From NCBI GenBank assembly GCA_943789485.1, contig CALSUH010000011.1:186001-250000 (forward strand): a DNA stretch of 64,000 bases, read 5' to 3'. Shown here one piece after another: positions 49,545-59,486 of this stretch (the first letter of the stretch is position 1; every line of letters starts with the position of its first letter). The translations under genes were made by a program, and so were the position numbers. The notes under the pieces are model-generated. The model was not told the DNA's origin. It searched no databases and worked only from the letters and a program-made list of their open reading frames with translations. Origin of the DNA: an uncultured Pseudomonadales bacterium. Lineage in GTDB: Bacteria > Pseudomonadota > Gammaproteobacteria > Pseudomonadales > Pseudohongiellaceae.

Positions 49545-50604
49545 GTGATTATCGCGCATTCGTCCAAAATAAAAGGGAAAATAAAATTACAATTGAAAGT
49601 AAAAGTAAAAGGCATCTTAACCAGCACTGCCGCCTGCGCGGCTTTTTTCCTTTCTGTAACAGCCTTTTCACAAGGGGACTATGTGCCCTCAAAAACTGAA
49701 TACGGTCAGCCAGACTTACAAGGCGTTTGGAATTTTTGCTTCCCATACGCCCTTGCAGCGCGCAGAAAAATATGGCGACCGAGAGTACGTAACCCAAGAA
49801 GAAAATGAGGAAAACCGAAAACAATCAATAGGCTCTTTCGAGGCTAGAGCCGAATCACATTTTGACGGTGTTGGCGGTTACAATTCTTTTTGGGTATGAG
49901 CGAGCGGCTATTGGCTATGATCTTCGCACGTCACTAATCACCTACCCCTCAGACGGGCGCATTCCAGAATTTGTAGAAGGCGTTACCATTCAACGAGGGT
50001 GGCGTGGGCAATGATATTCCCGGTGAACGGCCGGTACGATATGCTGTTGGTGGAATCTCAAAAGATGGGCCCGAAGATCGTGGTCTATCTGAGCGCTGCA
50101 TTGTTGGCTTTAATTCGGGGCCGCCCTTTATGCCCAGCAGCTATAATAATAATGTCCAGTTAGTACAACATCGTGATCACGTGGTCATAATTACAGAAAT
50201 GATACACGACGCGCGGATCGTCGCATTGAGTGAAGGTCCTGCGCTCGATGATGGTATCCGGCTCTGGTCCGGTGATTCCCGAGGCTATTGGGATGGAAAT
50301 ACTCTAGTAGTTGAGTCCAAAAACTTTACTGGCATGACACAAAGCCTTATCGGTTCATCCGGCGGAGATTCTTACGATAAATTTCTCACCGAAAGATTTA
50401 CTCGAGTCAACGATGCAACCGTTGAGTATGAATTTACGGTGGATGATCCTGGTACGTTCACTGACAAAATTACCGTCATGGTGCCAATGACTAAAGTTGA
50501 TGGCCTGCCTATATGAATATGCTTGCCATGAAGGAAATTATGGAATGACTAATTTGCTTCGTGGAGAAAGACGACAAGAGATGGATGCGCAAGGAATCCA
50601 GTAA
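49545..50604 (+). pseudogene. Exported protein of an uncharacterised family, frameshifted four times
   Basis: Joined frames give a protein of about 350 residues: signal peptide (GILTSTAACAAFFLSVTAFS), PDLQGVWNFASHTPLQRAEK, FDGVGGYNSFW, RTSLITYPSDGRIP, ERCIVGFNSGPPFMPSSYNN, ITEMIHDARIVAL, DSRGYWDGNTLVVESKNF and the end YEYACHEGNYGMTNLLRGER. These segments belong to a widespread exported family of unknown function in proteobacteria. Shifts lie near 49730, 49893, 49998 and 50510. Whether these are sequencing errors or decay is unclear. Confidence 0.7.
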
Positions 50605-50988
50605 CGTGGTATCAAATTATTCAAACCCGAGCAATCACGATACAAAATTTTTGCCAACAATTTCATACCCTTGCTAAACGATTTAGCATCATTGAAAAAA
50701 TTAAATGTAAGTTTGTCCGTTTTCACGGAAAGCATGCGCCAAATAATTAGCCCCTTCTGCTTATTTTTAGTTCTAAGAGAAAGCTTAAACAGTGGATGTA
50801 GAGTAGGGTTGCTTTTACGCAAATGCAAAGGTATCCATCTTTAGAAATACCACACCCCGTGTTCTGAGCAAGTGATGAATCGATTTTTTGAAGCGGCAAC
50901 CATTTAACGTCTATTCGAGCGAACGGAGAACCGAAAAAATATAATCAGGAAAGTAACATATTGAAGTTAATATGTTTATTTTTCGTAA
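50605..50988. other. 384-base gap
   Basis: A 96-codon minus-strand frame (50538-50828) overlaps the end of the preceding gene and has no recognised family. It is not supported as a gene. Nothing else was seen. Confidence 0.35.
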
Positions 50989-51154
50989 TGGTGCCCAGAA
51001 GAGCAGTTGATTGAAATGGCCTTAGGGCCATTTCAACCCTTGCAGGGCGCATTAGAAAGCAGGCGTCCAAAATGCTGCGCTTTTTGTGAACCTCCGCGAC
51101 CTTGCGATCACTAGCGCCTGAAGTTAGCGTGTCTACCAATTTCACCGTCTGGGC
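50989..51154 (-). tRNA. tRNA-Leu(CAG) interrupted in the T-loop by 84 bases
   Basis: On the minus strand, 51154-51088 gives GCCCAGACGGTGAAATTGGT, a D-arm, anticodon loop TTCAGGC (CAG), a long variable arm GATC-GCAA-GGTC typical of Leu, and the T-stem start GGAGGTTC. After 84 foreign bases (51087-51004) the gene resumes at 51003-50989 with CTCTTCTGGGCACCA. The acceptor strands GCCCAGA and TCTGGGC pair perfectly over 7 bp, and CCA is encoded. About five T-loop/T-stem bases (expected GAGTC) are lost. The anticodon stem has one A-C mismatch. The insert carries an 11-bp perfect hairpin. Probably a pseudo-tRNA. Confidence 0.78.
51011..51036. repeat. 11-bp perfect hairpin inside the tRNA insert
   Basis: TTGAAATGGCC-TTAG-GGCCATTTCAA, a tetraloop hairpin. 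It could be a mobile-element signature or an RNA structure. Confidence 0.8.
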
Positions 51155-51268
51155 ATAATGGATTAGGTTATTTCTAGCGCCGAACTAACTCCTCTATTTG
51201 AAGGGGTGTTCGCAGCTGGGATTATGACGCGAATTTTGATAAAAAAATCTACTCAATCGTTGTTCCAT

Positions 51269-52195
51269 CTATCCTAACACGTCAACAGCGTCCCGAAATT
51301 GAACTTTGGCCACTTCACAAAAAAGCCCACCTAATTCCCGATAAAAATTTCGTAGTGGTGAAGTGTCACGCCAGGCCAGCGCATGGATGCGATTAATAGA
51401 CTCACCTTTTATAGTTAAAACGCGCAGCTCATCACGATCTATGATTTCCGATCTTATATACAGTGCTGGCAAGAAAGTCACGCCCATTTCCATATGGACC
51501 ATTTGCCGGATCGAGTCGAGGCTGGTGCCTTCATAATCCCGCAGGATTTCTGCATTAAACTGTTTGCATAAATCCTCTACTTGTCGAAAGAGTAAATGGT
51601 GCTCTTCGATAGTCAGAATTTCCAAGCCAGCCAGTTGATCTCCTCTTATAGATTTGTTTTTTGCCAGGGGGGTGCTCTCGGTCATAACCAGGTAGAGAGA
51701 TTCACGGAACAGCGGCATGACGGTAATGCCGTTTTCTTTCAATGGCAAGGTAGTCAGTATTAAGTCATAACGACCATCGTACAGCCCTTGGGCCAGCGCG
51801 TCGGGCACTTCTTCTCGGACGAAAATTTTCACTCCGCCATACTTTTTATGAACTTCCGGTAATATCCACGGCAAGGCATAAGGGCCCAATGTAGGACTGG
51901 CACCTAGCCTAAATGTACCCGAAGGGCCCTTGGTAGCGAAGTTGGCAGCATCGACGATTACTTCCGCCGCACTCACTGCCTCCTGCGCGTGTTTCAGTAA
52001 TTCTCGTCCTAAAGGGGTGAGTGTGACTCCGCCTTTGCTGCGCTCGAACAGTTCTAAGCCCAACGCTTCCTCCAATTTTTGTATCTGTGCGCTCAAGGAG
52101 GGTTGGCTAATTTTCAATTCCCGAGCCGCCTGCCGCAAGCTTACATACTTGGCGGTTACCAGGAAGTAGCGCAATTGCTTTAGAGTGATATTCAG
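51269..52195 (-). CDS. LysR-family transcriptional regulator
   Basis: About 301-308 residues. The winged helix-turn-helix is at the N-terminus (YVSLRQAARELKISQPSLSA, QIQKLEEALGLELFER) and a LysR substrate-binding domain follows. The first in-frame common start is TTG at 52174, but the family start (xNITLKQLRYF) extends to a CTG at 52195, so the initiation codon is uncertain. The sequence is nearest to the OxyR-like branch, with only one Cys in the relevant region (LCKQF), so it is not a canonical peroxide sensor. It is divergent from sulP and is the obvious candidate regulator of the carbon cluster. Confidence 0.88.
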   Translation of the reverse strand: MNITLKQLRYFLVTAKYVSLRQAARELKISQPSLSAQIQKLEEALGLELFERSKGGVTLTPLGRELLKHAQEAVSAAEVIVDAANFATKGPSGTFRLGASPTLGPYALPWILPEVHKKYGGVKIFVREEVPDALAQGLYDGRYDLILTTLPLKENGITVMPLFRESLYLVMTESTPLAKNKSIRGDQLAGLEILTIEEHHLLFRQVEDLCKQFNAEILRDYEGTSLDSIRQMVHMEMGVTFLPALYIRSEIIDRDELRVLTIKGESINRIHALAWRDTSPLRNFYRELGGLFCEVAKVQFRDAVDVLG

Positions 52196-52560
52196 GGTGT
52201 TTATACTCCAATTCTGGGAGAGACTTCTCGGGTTTAGCCGCTAATATTATGTCTGTGTGCGGAGAAGGCACTATGTTCGATTTTTGGTGAAAGTTTTTTC
52301 CTATCACATATCGTATATATTTATCGATAAATAATCAATATTATTTCTGGCTAACTAGGCTTTATATGTTTGCCGTGGCACTAAATCAAAAGGCTTACTA
52401 CTAGTTACCGTATAGGCAGCCTGTATCGACAAGTCAAAGATAGAAGGCGTAAAAAGGATGGAACTGTCTACAGCAATACCTATACGCCGTAAATTTTGTT
52501 GATCGAATGGAAACTTTACATTAGCCAATTGAACAAACTACAAAATAGAAGAAGAATGAT
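52196..52560. promoter_or_regulatory. Divergent lysR-sulP promoter region
   Basis: 365 bases, very AT-rich around 52300-52360. It includes the perfect palindrome TTTATCGATAAA at 52320-52331 and a near-repeat ATATCGTATATA just upstream, plausible LysR contact sites. Promoter boxes were not assigned. Confidence 0.45.
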
Positions 52561-54212
52561 ATGAATACTACAATCTCCAATATTCCACAGGGAACGCTTG
52601 CCGATCTGAAACGCAACTGGAAAGCCGATATGGTGTCGGGCTTCCTCGTCTTTCTTATTGCCTTGCCGCTGTGCCTTGCGATTTCTCTCGCCTGCGGCTA
52701 CCCAGCGATCGCTGGAGTATTCACGGCGATTATCGGCGGTATATTGTCCGCCTTTATCAGCAACTCGGAATTGACGATCAAGGGGCCCGCTGCGGGACTA
52801 ATTGTGATCGCGCTAGGCTGTGTTACCGATTTTGGGTATACAGCAGGAATTGACCCTGCTGCAGACTATCAGGCGTATCGTTTGGCGCTAGGTTGTCGGA
52901 GTTGCTGCAGGCGTAGTGCAGATCCTTTTTGGTGTTTTTCGCTCTGGCATACTCGGCGAATTCTTTCCAACATCCGCGGTGCATGGCTTGCTCGCCTCAA
53001 TAGGCATTATCGTCATTGCCTCGCAAGTACCGATAGCGCTCGGCGTGCAGGCATCGGGGGCACCGCTGGAGCGATTGGCCTCTTTCCCAAGCTATTTTAT
53101 GGAAATGAATCCCCTCATTGCATTAATCGGCGGCATTAGTCTTGCCATCATGTTTGGGTATACCTTCATTAAAAACCCGAAACTTAAAATTATCCCAGCT
53201 CCAATGCTGGTGCTCTTAATCACAGTTCCCTTAGGTATGTATCTAGACATCGGCACAGAACACGTCGTCGCGTTTGGCGGTCAGGATTATTCCCTAGGAC
53301 CCCGTTTCTTGGTGGATGTACCAGATAATATGTTCAATGCAATTACCTTTCCTGACTTTTCCGGCGTGTTCACGTCGGTAGGCATCACCTACGTCATCAT
53401 GTTCTCGTTGATTGGGAGCCTGGAGTCTTTGCTGAGCGCAAAGGCTGTTGATCAAATTGATCCATGGCGTCGCAAGACGAATATGGACAAGGACCTTCTC
53501 GCGGTTGGCATCGGCAATACCGCTGCCTCTTTTGTAGGCGGTCTACCGATGATTTCCGAAATAGTGCGTAGTAAGGCGAATATCGATAACGGTGCACGCA
53601 CTCGATTCGCAAACTTGTTTCATGGGGTATTCCTGCTTGCCTTCGTAGCCTTGGTGCCAGCCCTCATTGACCGCATTCCACTTGCTGCATTAGCGGCAAT
53701 GCTTGTGTTCACGGGTTTTCGCCTCGCATCGCCAACAGAATTCATACACATGTACAAAGTGGGCCCTGAGCAGTTTATCGTTTTTGTTTCGACCATCATC
53801 GGCGTGCTTGCCACTGATTTGCTTGTCGGCATTGGCATCGGCATCTTGGTGAAGGCGATTATCCATATCGTCAACGGTGCACCCATCGGCTCGTTATTCA
53901 AAGCCTAGCGTCAGAACTTGATAACCCAGGCGACGGCTACGGCGACGGTCATGGTCGAACAATTCTGCCGTTTTCAGTACTTGGATCGCGTCTTAAAAAC
54001 CGCATCGAGCGGACAGAATGCGCAAGCAAGGTCGTCGTCGATCTGTCAGGACACAAGGTTGGTTGATCACACTGTGTCATGGCTAACCTGGACGCCCTGC
54101 AGTAGTGAATATTGCAGAGCGCGATCGCGAACTTAACGAGTTACCGGACTGGATGGACATAGTGCGCTTTCTGATCATCCCTTGGCTAGCTGCAAGGAAG
54201 AAAGCAACCTGA
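52561..54212 (+). pseudogene. SulP-family anion (probably bicarbonate) transporter, frameshifted
   Basis: The membrane domain is in two frames: 52561 to about 52891 ([20 protein letters not shown], the family signature; [19 protein letters not shown]) and about 52892-53908 ([40 protein letters not shown]). A one-base shift near 52891 joins them. After 53906 the STAS domain continues in mixed frames: VVVDLSG, VDHTV, NIAERDRELN, and the closing GLDGHSALSDHPLAARKKAT to the stop at 54210. SulP proteins transport sulfate, bicarbonate or other anions. Adjacent dabA makes bicarbonate likely, which is inference. Confidence 0.8.
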
Positions 54213-57105
54213 CTGAGTGCCACGAGTACGCTCCAGCACCATATGTAGAGGAAGCGGCGGAGCCGATATCCCAGTTCTGGCCGATGAAGGGGTTTGTGCA
54301 TCACAACCCGATTCATGGCTTTGAGCATCTTCCCTTCGACGAGGCGATCCGGCAGGCGAAGACTCTCTTTGGTGCCGAAGGCTATCTGCCCAACGCTTGA
54401 GTACCGGGGCTTCGTACAAGACAGGGCGCATCAATGACAGGAACGTTGACCGTGCCTCTTGCCCGTCTTGGCCCGAAAATCGCAGTGCCTCTCTGTCACT
54501 GGCTTCGCACTCTCTTACAGCAGCCGATTGAGGTGCAGCGAATCCATTTGCTTCATGGCATAGATGCGCTGGAACCCGCATTGCTTGATTGGGAGCTCGC
54601 CAGTGCAGGGGCATTAGAACAGCCTCGAGACGGTGCGGCTAAGAATAGTGACTTGGCGAATCTCTGGGCCCGCGCGCAGTCCATTCTCAAGCTGAATGAA
54701 GGGTCAGTTGACGACTACAAGAAGAATTCAACGAATGATGGAGCCCCTACGGTAGAGTTGCCATTTCGTCGAACACTCAGTGACTGGATTGACGAATTAG
54801 CTGACACCTGCATCGTCACAACTATTGATGGGCAAATGATCAAATGGGTCTCATCGTTTATCGATGAGGGCATGGCGGGTGGACAATGCCGGATAAGCAT
54901 TCCGGTTTCTATGCAGCTTGGCGTGATCTCGCGCAACATGATTTGAGTGGCCGCTTACTAGGCATTAAAAACTATTCAACAAAGATTGCCGCTCTTCCAG
55001 ACGATCCGGAAAGTGCAATCCAAAAGTCCCTTGATGCGCTGCAAATTCCCGAGGCTCGTAGAGAGGATTATCTTACCCGTGTTCTTGCTCAGCTCTCGGG
55101 CTGGACGGGCGTGGTTCGCTGGCGCGGCCTTAATCCTGAAGACCCGATACAGAAAAAATAATCCAATCGATATTGTTCACTACCTTGCTGTCCGATTATT
55201 TTACGAGGCTGAGCTCACTGTAGTCCACGCCTCGCGACAGTGGAAAGTAGACGGCACACTTCCTGCTATTTGTAGCTATCTCGAGAACGAGAATTTTCTA
55301 AGTAATGTTGATGTTACCAGCGCAATAGTCAATACGAATAAAAGTGCAATTTGTAGAGACGGCTGGCGTTTATTTCATCTGCTGCAATTTTTGGGACTAG
55401 CCTCGGAAGCTCTGGATGATTTGTCTAATGAAGACGCACTAACACTCCTCAGCTGGCTAGATGTCTTTCCCTCGGAACAGCATTCTTCGGTATGGCTCGA
55501 GGCCTACGAAGATTCGTATCGAGACGAGCTATTGACAAAGATAGCCGCAAACCGCGATAAAACTCAGCTGGAAAAGGGACGCTCTTTGGCGCAGGCCGTG
55601 TTTTGCATTGACGTTCGTTCGGAGCCGTTTCGCCGACATTTTGAACAAGCAGGTATTGTCGAAACATTTGGCTACGCCGGTTTTTTTGGCATTCCAATAA
55701 GTCATCGCAGTTATGACAGCGATGAGTCTCTCGCACTTTGTCCAGTTCTCCTTACCCCGGCAAATTCACTCTTTGAGCTTCCGCGCGAAGGACAACAGCA
55801 GGAGCTAGCGCGTTACGCGTCTGGTTCGCGCTGGGCACAGTTTGCAGAGAAGCTTTTTCACGACATGAAACATAGCCCTGTTGCGTCCTTTTTGCTTGTT
55901 GATGTGCTCGGCTTGTTTTTCAGTATTGGGCTTATTGGTAAGACAATGCTACGCAGGCCCTACGAATTTTTCATGCAAGCTTTGCGGGGATGGTTTGTTC
56001 AGCCAGTGGCGACAGAAATAAACGTATCGGCGGATTCTGGAGATGCCCCGCAGGTAACTGGTCAGCCGATTACACTTGATAGAGGCTTTTCCATCGATCA
56101 GCAGGCCTCGTTCGTCGAAGGCGGTCTTCGTACAATTGGTATCACGGGAATTTTGCGCGCTTTATTGTGCTCTGCGGTCATGGCAGCACATCGGATAATA
56201 ACCCCTACTATGCAGCGCTTGATTGTGGTGCATGTGGCGGTCGCTCAGGCGATCCAAATGCGCGTATGTTTGCCAACATGGGCAATAACCCCGATGTGCG
56301 TAAAGAACTAGCGCAACGCGGCCTTGAAATTCCGGATGACACCCGGTTTCTGGCGGGCAGACACGACACGAACTCGGATCGAATAGCCCTGTATGACGTT
56401 CAAGATGTTCCGAGCAGTTTTCTTGAGGACCTGTCGGAACTTCGCAAGGTATTCCAAGAAGGTGGCGAACAGCAGGCCCTAAATCGCTGTGATGGTATTC
56501 CCGGCGCTCCGACGGGGATGACAGCAAAACAGGCCTATGCCCATGTTGAGGCCCGAGGCTTCGATTGGGCTAACCCGCGGCCAGAATGGGGTTTATCCGG
56601 CAATGCCGGATTCATTATCGGCCGCAGAGGCGTGACCAAAGGAGTGGATCTTGGCGGTAGATGCTTCCTGCATTCCTACAACGCGATATCGGATCCGCAG
56701 GGCGCGATTTTAGAAAAAGTCATGACAGCGCCGCTTGTCGTTGGCGAATGGATAAACATGGAGCACTACTTCTCTTCAACCGACCCCTGGAATTACGGTA
56801 GCGGCAGTAAAGTTATTCACAACGTGGTCGCCGGTGTCGGTCTTATGTACGGCGCAGAAAGTGATCTGGCAACAGGCCTTCCACTGCAGACAATGAACAA
56901 TGGTGAGATTCACAACCACGAGCCAATGCGTCTATTGACGATAATAGAGGCAAAGACTGAGGTCATTGCTGCAATTATTAGCCGCCACGAAGTATTGCAA
57001 CATTTTTTCCACAATGAGTGGGTAAACCTAGTTGCATTAGACCCTCTAAGCTCCGAGTTTCATAGATACAATAAAAACGCTACATGGGAGTTGATTGACT
57101 TATGA
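54182..57105 (+). pseudogene. dabA: DabA-like (DUF2309) inorganic carbon transport subunit, frameshifted in its N-terminal half
   Basis: About 950 residues in four or more frames; 56167 to 57105 is clean. N-terminal PISQFWPMKGFVHHNPIHGF is typical. The zinc/catalytic residues of DabA are all visible: Cys and Asp in AVFCIDVRSEPFRRH, then His and Cys in [20 protein letters not shown], spaced 15 residues apart as in the characterised protein. DabA is a beta-carbonic-anhydrase-like subunit that works with an ion-translocating NuoL-like partner to hydrate CO2 one-way. Shifts lie near 54395, 54410, 54890, 55160 and 56160. The start is uncertain (TTG 54182 or CTG 54209) and overlaps the sulP end. 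The stop overlaps mnhE. Confidence 0.85.
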
Positions 57106-57572
57106 GGATTTTTGCTGGCTTCGCACTTTTTGTCCTCTGGCTCGTATTGTCAGCATCGTATAACATCCTCCATATGGCGACGGGTGCTGTTGTTGCTAGT
57201 ATGGTTGTTTGGTTGAGCCCGACTGGTGCACCCCACGTAAGACGCTTTTCCTGGCTGGCAGCACTGATGTATGTGCCGTGGCTAATTGGCCGTATTCTGA
57301 AAAGCGGGTTCCATGTGAGTCGTCTCATCCTAGATCCAGCTCTTCCTATTGCGCCGGAACTTGTTCGACACAAGACAAAGCTAAGTAGCGATGGAGAACT
57401 CGTTGTGCTCGGTAATTCAATCACGTTGACGCCCGGCACTATCACCGTTGAGGTCGCGCCAGGCGAACTGATTGTGCATGCCCTTGATGTAGCGTCCTGT
57501 GAAGAACTCAAAAGCGGTCTATTTGATGACAGAGTGGGTCGCCTGTTCTCTGTAAAGGGGGATAAAAAATGA
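57102..57572 (+). CDS. mnhE: MnhE/MrpE-like antiporter subunit
   Basis: 156 residues, ATGA overlap with dabA. Two hydrophobic helices at the N-terminus ([38 protein letters not shown]) and a cytosolic domain with [20 protein letters not shown], the MrpE signature. It corresponds to MbhA of archaeal complexes. First of seven tightly overlapping genes. Confidence 0.9.
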   Translation: MRIFAGFALFVLWLVLSASYNILHMATGAVVASMVVWLSPTGAPHVRRFSWLAALMYVPWLIGRILKSGFHVSRLILDPALPIAPELVRHKTKLSSDGELVVLGNSITLTPGTITVEVAPGELIVHALDVASCEELKSGLFDDRVGRLFSVKGDKK

Positions 57573-57841
57573 ACACTTTCTTTTTTGTTGTGCTCACCAT
57601 AATCACCGTCTTAATGCTCGTTTATTTTTACCGCGTAGTACGCGGTCCCAGCGTATTTGATCGGGTGCTGGGCTTGAATGGTATCTCTACCAAAGCTATT
57701 GTGCTGCTCGTCTTAATCGGCACTATGTTCGAGCGAGTCGATATGTTCGTTGATATTTCTACCGGCTATGCGCTTCTAAATCTTGTTGGCGCATTGGCTA
57801 TAGCTAAATTTCTCGAGGAGAGAGGGGCATCATCGAAATGA
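57569..57841 (+). CDS. mnhF: MnhF/MrpF-like antiporter subunit
   Basis: 90 residues, three membrane helices. VVRGPSVFDRVLGLNGISTK is the family signature, with RVDMFVDISTGYALLNLVGA after it. Both ends overlap neighbours by ATGA. Confidence 0.92.
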   Translation: MNTFFFVVLTIITVLMLVYFYRVVRGPSVFDRVLGLNGISTKAIVLLVLIGTMFERVDMFVDISTGYALLNLVGALAIAKFLEERGASSK

Positions 57842-58137
57842 CTTGGTTAGCTATTTTTCTTATTGTTCTTGGATTATTTTTTCTCGTTGTAGGTTCGATT
57901 GGAATGTTGCGCCTACCCGATGTTTTTTCACGCGCCCATGCACTTTCTCTTACCGATTCACTTGGCGCAATTTTGGTTCTTGCGGGTCTTGCCGTCTACG
58001 AGGGATTCAATATGAATTTTCTCAGGATTCTTGTTGTGCTTGTGCTCATTTACCTGTTGAACCCGGTTATTTCGCACGCAACTATTCGGGCGGCATACCG
58101 TTCCGGGCTACGACCTACGGATAAGGAAAGCAGATGA
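57838..58137 (+). CDS. mnhG: MnhG/MrpG-like antiporter subunit
   Basis: 99 residues, three membrane helices. GSIGMLRLPDVFSRAHALSL is the MrpG signature (usually GxxRfPDxxtRxHA). ATGA overlaps on both sides. Confidence 0.92.
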   Translation: MTWLAIFLIVLGLFFLVVGSIGMLRLPDVFSRAHALSLTDSLGAILVLAGLAVYEGFNMNFLRILVVLVLIYLLNPVISHATIRAAYRSGLRPTDKESR

Positions 58138-58658
58138 TAATAGAACTACCACTTCTCATCTTGCTGGTCGTGACAGCCGGCGGCGCCATCATGGTGAAAG
58201 ATCTCATCTCGGCAGTGTTTATACTAGGCTCCTATAGCTTTGTTCTGGCGCTAGTATGGGCATCACTGGGTGCTGTTGATGTTGCATTTGTAGAGGCAGT
58301 GGTAGGCGCAGGTCTTGCTACTGTATTCTTTCTGCTGACGCTGTTCGGTACAACTGAAAAGGACACGCATATACGCCGACCGCCTGTACCTTGGTCCGCA
58401 CTACTAGGCCTTCCAGTGCTGGGTCTTCTGCTTCTTTACGGCGCAGGTGATTTACCTGCTTTCGGTGATATCACCTCCGCAGCAAGCATCTACATCTCGC
58501 CGGAATACTTAGAGAATAGTGTAGAGCAAACGCGGACTCCGAATGTAGTAACTTCTGTGCTCATGGATTACCGTTCATTCGACACGTTCATCGAAACTAT
58601 TGTAATTTTCACCGCTGGAATTGCCTGCGCACTCATTCTCAGGAAGGGCGGCTCATGA
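58134..58658 (+). CDS. DUF4040 / MrpA C-terminal-like antiporter subunit
   Basis: 174 residues, about five helices. The first 85 residues (AIMVKDLISAVFILGSYSFV, FVEAVVGAGLATVFFLLTLF) match DUF4040, which is the C-terminal part of fused MrpA and the separate MbhD of archaeal complexes. The remainder resembles MbhE. The MrpA protein is thus split here, its NuoL-like half being elsewhere (see 60953-62896). Confidence 0.8.
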   Translation: MIIELPLLILLVVTAGGAIMVKDLISAVFILGSYSFVLALVWASLGAVDVAFVEAVVGAGLATVFFLLTLFGTTEKDTHIRRPPVPWSALLGLPVLGLLLLYGAGDLPAFGDITSAASIYISPEYLENSVEQTRTPNVVTSVLMDYRSFDTFIETIVIFTAGIACALILRKGGS

Positions 58659-59116
58659 TTCGGCCACACGATAGCGCTATCGTGCGCACTTTGGGACACA
58701 TCGTAATTCCCATTGCTCAATTGTTCGGAATCTACGTGCTGGTATTTGGTCAACACGGACCAGGCGGTGGCTTTGTAGGCGGTGTGATCATTGCGGCTAG
58801 CATGATTTTGGCGATTCTTATTTTTGGTATTGATTCACCCGACAGTGTGCTTGCGCGAAAAATTCTCCACGGCGACGGGCTAGGCCTGCTGATCTTCGCT
58901 GGCGTAGGTGGCCTTTGTCTTATCGGAGGTGGTCAGTTTCTGAACTACTCTTACCTGCAAATTCCGAGTCTTGACGAAGCATCCCAGCACTACGTAGGAA
59001 TACTGCTAACGCAGATCGGGGTCGCCGTAGATGTGGCAGTCACCGGTGTGTCGATTGCGGTCAGTTTATCCTTTGATGAAAATGAAATTCCAAATGACGA
59101 GGTTAGCAATGTTTGA
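58655..59116 (+). CDS. mnhB: MnhB/MrpB-like antiporter subunit
   Basis: 153 residues, four helices. VFGQHGPGGGFVGGVIIAAS is the MrpB signature. ATGA overlap with the preceding gene and an 8-base overlap with mnhC. Confidence 0.92.
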   Translation: MIRPHDSAIVRTLGHIVIPIAQLFGIYVLVFGQHGPGGGFVGGVIIAASMILAILIFGIDSPDSVLARKILHGDGLGLLIFAGVGGLCLIGGGQFLNYSYLQIPSLDEASQHYVGILLTQIGVAVDVAVTGVSIAVSLSFDENEIPNDEVSNV

Positions 59117-59486
59117 GCTTTTAGAAACATTAATTCAGCGACCAAATTTTGTAGTTTTTGTCATTTTGTTTTTGTGGGGCATTTACATCATGTCTGCTCA
59201 CCCAAACCTAGTGAAGAAACTCATTGGTCTGTATATCGTTCAAACCAGCGTCATCTTCTTCCTTGTCGCTTTCAGCGCGAAGGATGGTGCAACAGTACCT
59301 ATTATTCTGGCTGAATCAGGTTTGGTGGATCCTATGCTCTATGCAAACCCGCTGCCCCACGCATTGACGGTAACGGCCATTGTGGTTCAGATCGCAACGC
59401 TTGGTGTTTCACTTGCACTTGTTTCAGCTATTTACCGAAAATTTGGCAGCCTTGATGAAGATGAAATATTGGAGCAGCTTAAATGA
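59109..59486 (+). CDS. mnhC: MnhC/NuoK-like antiporter subunit
   Basis: 125 residues from ATG 59109; the reading frame is open further upstream (59031), but that part is inside mnhB. Three helices of the NuoK type: GIYIMSAHPNLVKKLIGLYI, then DPMLYANPLPHALTVTAIVV, the conserved ADPLPQALVLTAIVI-like motif. Homologous to MbhG. Confidence 0.9.
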   Translation: MFELLETLIQRPNFVVFVILFLWGIYIMSAHPNLVKKLIGLYIVQTSVIFFLVAFSAKDGATVPIILAESGLVDPMLYANPLPHALTVTAIVVQIATLGVSLALVSAIYRKFGSLDEDEILEQLK

